A stretch of 6,304 nucleotides of DNA from Chitinophagaceae bacterium (GTDB taxonomy: Bacteria; Bacteroidota; Bacteroidia; Chitinophagales; Chitinophagaceae), in the NCBI GenBank assembly GCA_025455665.1, contig JALOMC010000149.1, positions 1 to 6,304 on the forward strand. Direction: 5' to 3'. How positions within the stretch are numbered: the stretch's first letter is position 1; each line of letters starts with the position of its first letter. Positions 1-5,446 of the stretch are shown piece by piece. The position numbers and the translations under genes were made by a program. The notes under the pieces are model-generated. The model did no database searches, had not been told where the DNA came from, and saw nothing but the letters and a program-made list of their open reading frames with translations.

Positions 1-527
1 GCCAGGTGCAGCAGCTGGTTCGAAAAATTATTGACCACCACCGCGGCCAAATGGTAGTGGAGCCGTTGGGTACTGTCGGCAGCAGCTACCTCGGAGCTCA
101 GGCTGTGGGCAAAATCGGTGAGCAGGGCCAGTTGGTCGGGGCCATTGGCCTCTACCAGCAGCGGTATGCGCCGGGGCAGCGGCGCATCGTACCGCAGGCT
201 TTGTAGCGGGTACAGCACACCGTGGTTGGGGGCGGCAGCCAGCACCGACATGGGCACCGAGCCGGCACAATGCAGCAGCATGCCGCTGGCCGCAGCTACC
301 TTGGTAGCCACCTCTGGAAGTGCAGCATCGGCCACGGCCAGCAAGTGAAACTGAGCGGCCGGTAGTGGGGTGCCCCATGGTGCCCAGCTGGCCCCCAGTT
401 CTTGCGCCAGGGCAGTTGCCTGCCCGGCCTGGCGCCCCTGTACCTGCAGCACTGCGTGTCCGGCCTGCCTGATGAGCCTGCCTAGTGTATAGGCCGCATG
501 GCCAGTGCCAACAATATTTACCTCCAT
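1..527 (-). CDS. Rossmann-like protein with DUF2520 domain, C-terminus beyond window
   Basis: Reading the minus strand from the ATG at 527-525 gives 175 open codons that leave the window at position 1, so the C-terminus is missing. The start MEVNIVGTGHAAYTLGRLI is a Rossmann dinucleotide-binding motif, with G7-x-G9 after a first beta strand. Further on come HCAGSVPMSVL (about residues 91-101) and GVLYPLQSLR (about 108-117), then IPLLVEANG, and finally RLHYHLAAVVVNNFSNQLL near the window edge. That order (H-x-[SA]-G-S-V-P, Y-P-L-Q-[ST], E-A-N, H-x-A-A-V-x-x-x-N-F) is characteristic of the Rossmann-like/DUF2520 proteins annotated as F420- or NADP-dependent oxidoreductase-like. The family resembles the ProC/6-phosphogluconate dehydrogenase fold, but its substrate is not known to me. 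No in-frame ATG lies just upstream, and the leader has no Shine-Dalgarno, as is usual in Bacteroidota. It is divergent from the hydrolase at 592. Family assignment is firm; reaction is unknown. Confidence 0.85.
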   Translation of the reverse strand, partial: MEVNIVGTGHAAYTLGRLIRQAGHAVLQVQGRQAGQATALAQELGASWAPWGTPLPAAQFHLLAVADAALPEVATKVAAASGMLLHCAGSVPMSVLAAAPNHGVLYPLQSLRYDAPLPRRIPLLVEANGPDQLALLTDFAHSLSSEVAAADSTQRLHYHLAAVVVNNFSNQLLHL

Positions 528-591
528 TGGCGTAAAATAAATGAAATAGGCGGGAAGCATTTTCTTTGCCGCTGCACAAACCAACACAAAC
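528..591. promoter_or_regulatory. Divergent promoter region between DUF2520 gene and hydrolase
   Basis: Only 64 bp separate the two divergent start codons, so both promoters must lie here or extend into the neighbouring genes. On the plus strand TTTCTTTG at 561-568 differs at one defined position from the Bacteroidota -7 consensus TAnnTTTG and sits 23 bp before the hydrolase ATG. I see no matching TTTG box at the -33 position. The minus strand is T-rich with several TTTG words (for example in CTATTTCATTTATTTTAC) but has no clear pair of elements. The region is inferred from gene layout; individual boxes are weak. Confidence 0.4.
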
Positions 592-1461
592 ATGCCAACA
601 CCACGTGGGCTCAGTGCAGCCCAAAAGCTGGTTATAGAATATTACAAGGCGAAGCTGAACCTGATGCACGTGATCAACGCAAGATGGGCGGCCGCAGCAG
701 CAATCGACCTGTTTCAGAAGCCATATGCCAGTTACCGCAAAAAGGATCCGCCCATTTTTAAGAAAGCACAGCGCAGCAAGCTGACTTCGGGTGCGGAGCG
801 GCTGGCAGTGTACCACTGGAAGAGTCATCAGCCCAACGGGCAGCGCCTGTTGCTGGCCCATGGCTTTGCGGGTAATTGCCGGTCATTTGACAAATACATT
901 GGTACCGCCCTGGCCAAAGGTTACGATGTGACCACCTTTGATGCGCCAGCCCACGGCAAAAGCACCGGGCAGCGCCTGAACCTGCTGAGCTACAGCTGGG
1001 CGCTGGAAGATGTGTGGAAGCACCACGGCCCATTTGATACCTGCCTGGCCCACAGCCTCGGTGGCATGAGCCTGCTGCTGGCGCTGGAGCGGCAAGAATC
1101 CACTGTGCCACGCCCCCGCCTGGTGCTGATAGCCCCATTGGTAGAAGCCTGGCGGGCTGCTGACAATTTTGCCAATTTTTTGCAACTGCCGGCGGCCCTA
1201 TTGCAGCAAATGAATGACGAAATCACCCGCATGGCGGGGCATCCGCTTACCCATTTTTCGCTGCCCCGTCTGGTGGCATCTTATCCGCAGCCCGTGCTGT
1301 GGCTGCATGATCGGCTGGACGATACCACCCCCTTTGCAGACGTAGAACCCGTGCAGGACAACCTGCCGCCGCATGTGCAGCTGCTGGTAACCGAAGGGCT
1401 CGGTCATAGCCGCATTTACCGCGACAACCAGGTGCGCAAAACCATCAGCGAATGGCTATAG
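592..1461 (+). CDS. Alpha/beta hydrolase fold protein
   Basis: This 289-residue protein has the marks of an alpha/beta-fold serine hydrolase, probably cytosolic because there is no signal peptide or membrane segment. Residues 1-75 form a helical, basic N-terminal extension that includes RKKDPPIFKKA. The core starts near residue 76. LLLAHGFAGN (87-95) is the oxyanion-hole H-G turn, and DAPAHGKS (117-124) follows. CLAHSLGGMS (151-160) is the nucleophile elbow with Ser155, WLHDRLDDTTPF (237-248) gives the probable acid Asp243, and GLGHSRIY (269-276) supplies His272. The elbow reads A-H-S-L-G, so the first glycine of G-x-S-x-G is alanine. The ATG at 592 was chosen because it covers the whole extension; a later in-frame Met25 would remove part of it. 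There is no Shine-Dalgarno. The substrate (ester, lipid or other) cannot be told from the sequence. It is divergent from the DUF2520 gene and upstream of topA with a 134-bp gap, so it is probably a separate transcription unit. Confidence 0.88.
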   Translation: MPTPRGLSAAQKLVIEYYKAKLNLMHVINARWAAAAAIDLFQKPYASYRKKDPPIFKKAQRSKLTSGAERLAVYHWKSHQPNGQRLLLAHGFAGNCRSFDKYIGTALAKGYDVTTFDAPAHGKSTGQRLNLLSYSWALEDVWKHHGPFDTCLAHSLGGMSLLLALERQESTVPRPRLVLIAPLVEAWRAADNFANFLQLPAALLQQMNDEITRMAGHPLTHFSLPRLVASYPQPVLWLHDRLDDTTPFADVEPVQDNLPPHVQLLVTEGLGHSRIYRDNQVRKTISEWL

Positions 1462-1510
1462 CCCGACCGGGTGCTGCCACAGCAAAAAGCGCCGAATTTT
1501 CAAACTATCC

Positions 1511-1518
1511 TAATATTG
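1511..1518 (+). promoter_or_regulatory. Possible -7 element upstream of topA
   Basis: TAATATTG matches the Bacteroidota -7 consensus TAnnTTTG at five of its six defined positions and lies 77 bp before the topA ATG. No TTTG is seen about 19-20 bp upstream, so the assignment is weak. If used, the transcript would carry the 1529-1547 hairpins in its leader. Confidence 0.2.
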
Positions 1519-1528
1519 CCCTGAAATA

Positions 1529-1551
1529 GGCGGTTGCCGCCCGGCGGTTTT
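1529..1551 (+). terminator. Alternating GC hairpins with short T run between hydrolase and topA
   Basis: The run GGCGG-TTG-CCGCC-C-GGCGG-TTTT holds three complementary blocks. CCGCC (1537-1541) can pair with the GGCGG before it (1529-1533, loop TTG) or with the GGCGG after it (1543-1547, too tight unless the stem frays), the latter followed directly by TTTT. A second T run (TTTTTT) occurs at about 1558-1563. It may be a weak terminator for the hydrolase or a small structured part of the topA leader. The short stems make either role uncertain. Confidence 0.3.
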
Positions 1552-1595
1552 CCGACCTTTTTTGCCACCACTTACTAACGTGCGTACACCCCGCT

Positions 1596-4184
1596 ATGTC
1601 AAAAAACTTACTGATAGTAGAGAGCCCCGCGAAGGCAAAAACCATTGAAAAGTTTCTGGGAAAGGACTTTACAGTGAAGAGCTGTTATGGCCACATACGC
1701 GACCTCGAAAAAGATGATATGGGCGTTGATGTAGACCATGGTTTTGAACCCCGCTACATTGTACCCGACGAAAAGCAAAAAGTGGTAAGCGAACTGCGCA
1801 AACTGGCCAAGTCTTCAGAAGAAGTATGGCTGGCAAGCGATGAGGACCGCGAAGGAGAAAGCATCAGCTGGCACCTGTGTGAGGTGCTCGATCTGGATCC
1901 GGCTACTACCAAGCGCATCGTGTTTCACGAGATTACAAAGCCGGCTATTCAAAAGGCGGTGGCCAACCCCCGTACAGTAAATATGAACCTGGTAAATGCC
2001 CAGCAGGCACGCCGGGTGCTCGACCGGATCGTGGGGTTTGAGATAAGCCCGGTACTGTGGCGTAAAATAGGGCGCCAAGGCGGGCTGAGTGCAGGCCGTG
2101 TACAAAGTGTAGCGGTAAGGTTGATAGTAGAAAAGGAGCGGGAGATCAATGCATTCAAGGCCAGCAGTGAGTTTGTGGTAAAGGCGCAGTTCAGCGGCAA
2201 AGACCTGAATGGCAAGGATGTAAGCTTTGCCGCCGAAGGAAGCCGTTTTCAGGCAGGCCAGCAGGCGCAGGCTTTTTTGGAAAGCTGCATTGGAGCCAAC
2301 TATACGGTAAACGATATTGTGGTAAAGCCTGGCAAGCGTAGTCCGGCACCGCCATTTACTACCAGTACGCTGCAGCAAGAGGCCAGCCGTAAGCTGGGCT
2401 ACGGCGTAGCCAAAACCATGTTGATAGCGCAAAAGCTGTACGAGGCGGGCCACATTACCTACATGCGTACCGATAGCGTAAACCTGAGCGATACCGCGTT
2501 GGGGGCCATTGGCAATGCTATTGAAAACAACTATGGACCTCGCTACCTGAAAATCCGCAAGTACAAAAACAAAAACGAAAGTGCCCAGGAAGCCCACGAA
2601 GCCATCAGGCCCACGTATATGGAACACTCCAGCATCGATGATGCCGAAGGTGCCCGCCTGTACGAGTTGATCTGGAAGCGCACCATTGCATCGCAGATGG
2701 CCGATGCCGAAACTGAAAAGACCACCGCCAAAATAGGGGTGAGTACCAATGGGGCAGAGCTGAATGCCAGTGGCGAAGTGATCAAGTTCGACGGCTTTTT
2801 GAAAGTATACATGGAAAGCACCGACGACGAAGACGAGCAGGAAGATGGCCGCCTGCCCAACCTGAGCCGTGGCCAGGCAGTGCAGCTGCAGGAAATGACC
2901 GCCACCGAACGCTACAGCCGCCCATCAGCCCGCTATACCGAAGCTTCGCTGGTAAAAAAGATGGAAGAACTGGGCATTGGTCGCCCTTCTACTTATGCCC
3001 CTACTATTTCTACCATTCTGAAGCGCAACTATGTAGAAAAAGCTGACCGCGAAGGACAGCAGCGCCAGATAGCCGTGTACAAACTGGCCAACGGGCAGGT
3101 GAGCCGCCAGCAGCAAACAGAGAACTTTGGCGCCGAAAAGTCCAAGCTATTTCCTACGGACCTTGGCTTTGTAGTCACCGACTTTTTGACGCGTCACTTT
3201 GAAAGTGTGATGGATTACAACTTCACCGCCAGCATTGAAGAAGAATTTGACAAAGTAGCCGCTGGCAATAAGCAGTGGAATCGCATGGTGCGAGACTTCT
3301 ACGATCCGTTTCACAAGGATGTGGAAGAAACGCTGGAGCATGCTGACCGGGCTACAGGCGAACGTTTTTTGGGCGAGCACCCCGACAGCCGTCGGCCGGT
3401 ATTTGCCCGTATGGGCCGCTTTGGGGCCATGGTGCAAATAGGCAGCGCCGACGATGAAGAAAAGCCGCTGTTTGCCAGCCTGCGCCCAGGCCAAAGCATC
3501 GAAACCATTTCGCTGGAAGAAGCTCTTACGCTGTTTAAGCTGCCATTTAGCCTGGGTAGCTGGAACGATAAAGAAGTATCGGTAGGCGTGGGGCGGTTTG
3601 GCCCGTACGTGAAGTACGGCGAAGAGTTCATTTCGCTGCCAAAAGGCGAAGACCCGCTGGCGGTAGACATGACCCGTGCACAGGCGCTGATACAGCAAAA
3701 GCACCAGGCCGATGCGCCCATTGCCAGCTACGAAGGCCAGCCGGTAACCAAGGGAAAGGGCCGCTTCGGGCCGTTTATAAAGTGGGGCGATTTGTACGTG
3801 AACGTTCCTCGCCGATACAATTTTGACCACCTGACGCAGCAAGACGTAAACGAATTGCTGGCGGCCAAACTGGAAAAAGAAGCCAATCGCTACATCCAGC
3901 AGTGGCCCGAGCTGAAGATCAGCATTGAAAATGGCCGTTGGGGGCCGTATATCCGATTTGGTAAAAAAATGCTGAAGCTGGGCAAGCCCGGCAAGAGCAA
4001 GTTTACACAAGAGGAAGCTGCAGTCATCGGCCTCGACGAAGTGAAAGCCATCATTGAAGCGCAGGTGCCGGGTGCTTTTGAAAAGAAGGCATCCAAAGCG
4101 GCCCCTAAAAAAGCTGCCTCCAAAGCGGGTGCTAAAAAGGCCGCTCCCAAAAAAGCAACTGCCCGCAAAGGTGGCGGTCGCTAA
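1596..4184 (+). CDS. topA: DNA topoisomerase I (type IA, omega protein)
   Basis: This 862-residue protein is a type IA topoisomerase, which relaxes negatively supercoiled DNA by cutting one strand through a 5'-phosphotyrosine. The TOPRIM domain opens with LLIVESPAKAKTIEKFLG (5-22, Glu9). It carries the metal-binding motif SDEDREGE (81-88; Asp82, Asp84, Glu86). NAQQARRVLDRIVGFEISP (134-152) and SAGRVQSVAVRLIVEKERE (165-183) are conserved core motifs. The catalytic tyrosine is Y289 in HITYMRTDS, with R291 two residues on; EAHEAIRPT (332-340) and GIGRPSTYAPT (460-470) follow. The C-terminus lacks the zinc ribbons of the E. coli enzyme: the only cysteines are C30, C95 and C231. Instead there are four G-R-[FW]-G-[PA] repeats at 607, 666, 722 and 780 (topoisomerase C-terminal repeat type), then a Lys/Ala/Pro tail from about 830 to 862. 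Length is normal for the family. The ATG at 1596 is right because the TOPRIM strand begins at once. There is no Shine-Dalgarno. Confidence 0.98.
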   Translation: MSKNLLIVESPAKAKTIEKFLGKDFTVKSCYGHIRDLEKDDMGVDVDHGFEPRYIVPDEKQKVVSELRKLAKSSEEVWLASDEDREGESISWHLCEVLDLDPATTKRIVFHEITKPAIQKAVANPRTVNMNLVNAQQARRVLDRIVGFEISPVLWRKIGRQGGLSAGRVQSVAVRLIVEKEREINAFKASSEFVVKAQFSGKDLNGKDVSFAAEGSRFQAGQQAQAFLESCIGANYTVNDIVVKPGKRSPAPPFTTSTLQQEASRKLGYGVAKTMLIAQKLYEAGHITYMRTDSVNLSDTALGAIGNAIENNYGPRYLKIRKYKNKNESAQEAHEAIRPTYMEHSSIDDAEGARLYELIWKRTIASQMADAETEKTTAKIGVSTNGAELNASGEVIKFDGFLKVYMESTDDEDEQEDGRLPNLSRGQAVQLQEMTATERYSRPSARYTEASLVKKMEELGIGRPSTYAPTISTILKRNYVEKADREGQQRQIAVYKLANGQVSRQQQTENFGAEKSKLFPTDLGFVVTDFLTRHFESVMDYNFTASIEEEFDKVAAGNKQWNRMVRDFYDPFHKDVEETLEHADRATGERFLGEHPDSRRPVFARMGRFGAMVQIGSADDEEKPLFASLRPGQSIETISLEEALTLFKLPFSLGSWNDKEVSVGVGRFGPYVKYGEEFISLPKGEDPLAVDMTRAQALIQQKHQADAPIASYEGQPVTKGKGRFGPFIKWGDLYVNVPRRYNFDHLTQQDVNELLAAKLEKEANRYIQQWPELKISIENGRWGPYIRFGKKMLKLGKPGKSKFTQEEAAVIGLDEVKAIIEAQVPGAFEKKASKAAPKKAASKAGAKKAAPKKATARKGGGR
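4083..4181 (+). repeat. Coding for histone H1-like Lys/Ala/Pro tail of TopA
   Basis: The last 33 codons of topA encode a low-complexity tail, with KAAPKK at residues 834-839 and again at 848-853, and K-A-S-K and K-A-G-A-K-K blocks between. It contains no acidic residue and ends in R-K-G-G-G-R. Such tails resemble the C-terminus of histone H1 and bind DNA non-specifically. That role here is an inference. The repeats sit in a region likely to vary in length between strains. Confidence 0.75.
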
Positions 4185-4217
4185 ACAAGCCGCTCATTTA
4201 GCTGTTACGGGCTTGGC

Positions 4218-4793
4218 ATGACCAGCTCCAATACATTTCGCTGTGACATTCAACTGTCGGTAGCCGACATACAGCGCTATGTTTTTTTCGCCTTCAGGCG
4301 GGCCAGCCTCCAGCCAGGCTGGCGTAGCGGCTTGTATTGGTCGGTACTCGGTGTGGCACTTTGCTGGCCCTTCTTTCATGCAAAAGACTGGTGGGGCCTC
4401 TTACTGTTTGGGATGGGCTACGCAGCTATCATTGCTATTTGCTGGCGCCAGGCCGCCGCTGGCCGTTGGTTGTTTAATCAATATGGCAGGCCTCGCCGCT
4501 GGATGCGATGGTGGGTAAGGAGGCAGGTGCAACAACGCTGCCGCCAAACAGACATGGCGTGGTACCTGCAGCCATGGCAGGTGCGTATTAGTCCGCTGGC
4601 TATTGAAGCCGGCAATGACACAGGCTCACTGCTCATTCCTGCCGAACAGCTACAAGTGGTTGAAACGTTCGATTATTTCTTTTGCTATCACCGCACCGGC
4701 GGGCAGTTTATTATTTTGCCCAAAGTACAGCTGGTGCAGGCCGCTGCGGTCAGCCAACTATTGCAGTGCTACCAGCTACGGCAGGCAGCTTAG
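4218..4793 (+). CDS. Two-helix membrane protein with YcxB-like C-terminal domain
   Basis: This 191-residue protein has a hydrophilic N-terminus (1-37). Two hydrophobic segments follow, roughly residues 38-53 (LYWSVLGVALCWPFF) and 58-76 (WWGLLLFGMGYAAIIAICW), joined by a very short turn. A strongly basic, Trp-rich stretch comes next (RPRRWMRWWVRRQVQQRCR, 91-109). The C-terminal part has a beta-rich pattern, with WYLQPWQVRISPLAIEA, then LLIPAEQLQVVETFDYFFCYH and GGQFIILPK. The order of membrane hairpin, W-x-x-x-V-x-x-x-x-I-x, and E-T-x-x-Y-F-x-x-Y...I-I-P-K fits the YcxB-like family, whose function is unknown to me. The protein is probably in the inner membrane with the basic part in the cytoplasm. 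The start lies 33 bp after the topA stop with no terminator between, so co-transcription with topA is plausible. No Shine-Dalgarno is visible. Confidence 0.7.
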   Translation: MTSSNTFRCDIQLSVADIQRYVFFAFRRASLQPGWRSGLYWSVLGVALCWPFFHAKDWWGLLLFGMGYAAIIAICWRQAAAGRWLFNQYGRPRRWMRWWVRRQVQQRCRQTDMAWYLQPWQVRISPLAIEAGNDTGSLLIPAEQLQVVETFDYFFCYHRTGGQFIILPKVQLVQAAAVSQLLQCYQLRQAA

Positions 4794-4847
4794 CCGCCGG
4801 GCATAGTATACCTGGCCCGCTGCTGTGCAGCCGGTGCCGACAAAAGA

Positions 4848-4876
4848 AAATGCTGCCATGAGGTATGGCAGCATTT
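4848..4876. terminator. Bidirectional intrinsic terminator between convergent genes
   Basis: AAATGCTGCCAT (4848-4859) and ATGGCAGCATTT (4865-4876) form a perfect 12-bp stem around the loop GAGGT. On the plus strand it is followed by ATCTTATGT after the stem's own TTT. On the minus strand it is followed by TCTTTTGT, giving a TTTTCTTTT tract. It lies 54 bp past the YcxB-like stop and 63 bp past the stop of the minus-strand CBM48-like gene, exactly where convergent transcripts should end. The U tract is better on the minus strand. Confidence 0.8.
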
Positions 4877-4939
4877 ATCTTATGTCAGTTCTTATGATGA
4901 TAAACAGCCCACAGGGGCCGGAGTAAACGGCAGTTGCGC

Positions 4940-5236
4940 TTACGCCTCAATGATCAGCAGACTGTTGCTGCCGCCAAATACGTTGGCTTGTTCGCCATCG
5001 GCTGCGGGTTCGTTGATCCACTCGCCGGTGTTAGTGCGGTATTTGAATTCGTGACGGCTGTTTTTGGGCAGTGTCACTTCAGCGGCGAAAGAACCATCCT
5101 TCTTTTTGGCCATCAGGATGCTGTTTTCCCAGTCGCTGTTCAAGCCGAGGATTTCTACGGTTTCTGCATTTTCCAGGTTCAGGCTAAACTTCACCTTGGC
5201 GTACTCCTTGGTCTTGAAATAGGTCTTTTGTACCAT
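4940..5236 (-). CDS. Stand-alone isoamylase early-set / CBM48-like domain protein
   Basis: This 98-residue protein is a single immunoglobulin-like beta-sandwich of the early-set type found at the N-terminus of glycogen branching and debranching enzymes and in the glycogen-binding domain of AMP-activated kinase. The pattern is V-K-F-S-L-N-L (15-21), V-E-I-L-G-L-N-S-D-W (27-36), then S-F-A-A-E-V-T-L (49-56), H-E-F-K-Y-R (62-67), G-E-W-I-N-E-P (71-77), and closing strands with N85 and SLLIIEA. Trp36 and Trp73 lie where carbohydrate-contacting aromatic residues occur in this fold. There is no signal peptide, so it is probably cytosolic. Small proteins of this kind are common in Bacteroidota; whether this one binds glycogen is an inference. 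The ATG at 5236 begins just before the first strand, and no Shine-Dalgarno is seen. The gene ends toward the shared terminator at 4848-4876. Confidence 0.8.
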   Translation of the reverse strand: MVQKTYFKTKEYAKVKFSLNLENAETVEILGLNSDWENSILMAKKKDGSFAAEVTLPKNSRHEFKYRTNTGEWINEPAADGEQANVFGGSNSLLIIEA

Positions 5237-5283
5237 GTGTGTCTATTTGATGAAGAATCAATGTCAGCTTTTAATACCCGTAT

Positions 5284-5303
5284 GCAGCGGGGGTAACCCC
5301 TGC
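5284..5303. promoter_or_regulatory. Bulged inverted repeat upstream of the CBM48-like gene
   Basis: On the plus strand GCA (5284-5286) and GGGG (5290-5293) can pair with CCCC (5297-5300) and TGC (5301-5303), with a 3-nt bulge and a TAA loop; the core GGGGTAACCCC is an odd-length palindrome. It is 48-67 bp upstream of the start at 5236. It could be an operator or leader hairpin. No known regulator site is recognised. Confidence 0.3.
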
Positions 5304-5305
5304 CG

Positions 5306-5327
5306 AAAAAAAGGCCGCCGGGCCGGC
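5306..5327 (-). terminator. Probable intrinsic terminator, minus strand
   Basis: Read on the minus strand, GCCGGCCCGGCGGCC is followed at once by seven T. GGCC-CGGC-GGCC forms a short, very GC-rich stem abutting the T run, the classical layout of an intrinsic terminator. It lies about 120 bp past the stop of the PepSY-like gene and before the CBM48-like gene, so it would separate those two transcripts. The stem of four to five pairs is short, which lowers confidence. Confidence 0.45.
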
Positions 5328-5336
5328 TGTGGATAA
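5328..5336 (-). promoter_or_regulatory. Perfect DnaA-box 9-mer (TTATCCACA)
   Basis: TGTGGATAA on the plus strand is the complement of TTATCCACA, the strongest E. coli-type DnaA box. It lies between genes, next to the terminator hairpin. I see only this one exact copy, and no AT-rich unwinding region or dnaA/dnaN gene beside it, so it is not an origin. It may be a titration or regulatory site, or chance. Confidence 0.3.
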
Positions 5337-5370
5337 ACAACAGCGGGCACAGCGGCTTGTAAAACCCTGT

Positions 5371-5394
5371 CAGTCAAATATTTGAACATGACTG
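5371..5394. repeat. Nested palindrome CAGTCA...TGACTG
   Basis: CAGTCA (5371-5376) and TGACTG (5389-5394) are inverted copies. Inside them TCAAATATTTGA (5374-5385) is a perfect 12-bp palindrome, so two alternative foldings share the CA at 5375-5376. This looks more like a protein-binding operator than a terminator, since no T run follows on either strand. No regulator is known. Confidence 0.4.
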
Positions 5395-5417
5395 CGAAGC
5401 AAGCAGCATGGTGCGAT

Positions 5418-5438
5418 CGCCTGACTGGCAGTCAGGCG
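5418..5438. repeat. Perfect inverted repeat just past the PepSY-like gene
   Basis: CGCCTGACT (5418-5426) and AGTCAGGCG (5430-5438) make a 9-bp perfect stem with a GGC loop, starting 9 bp after the minus-strand stop codon at 5447-5449. A terminator would be expected here, but on the minus strand it is followed by ATCGCACC, with no T run. It may protect the 3' end of the transcript or pause RNA polymerase. The stem shares the CTGAC/GTCAG core with the palindrome at 5371-5394. Confidence 0.5.
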
Positions 5439-5446
5439 GTGGAAAA

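Noticed and set aside
28..861. Minus-strand open frame of 277 codons across the left gene and the start of the hydrolase
   Set aside because: It is out of frame with the DUF2520 protein, crosses the divergent promoter and runs antisense to the hydrolase. The translation is rich in Cys, Arg and Gly with no family pattern, as expected of a GC-rich shadow frame.
1815..2627. Minus-strand open frame of 270 codons inside topA
   Set aside because: It lies wholly opposite the conserved TopA core, whose codons explain the sequence, and shows no recognisable domain.
3147..4010. Minus-strand open frame of 287 codons inside topA
   Set aside because: It is antisense to the TopA C-terminal repeats, with no motif and no promoter; a shadow of the real frame.
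4934..5296. Plus-strand open frame of 120 codons
   Set aside because: It is antisense to the CBM48-like gene, starts inside the convergent junction and has no family signal, while the minus strand gives a clear beta-sandwich protein.
5237..5446. Possible replication origin because of the DnaA box and repeats
   Set aside because: There is only one DnaA box, no AT-rich unwinding stretch and no dnaA, dnaN or rep gene nearby.
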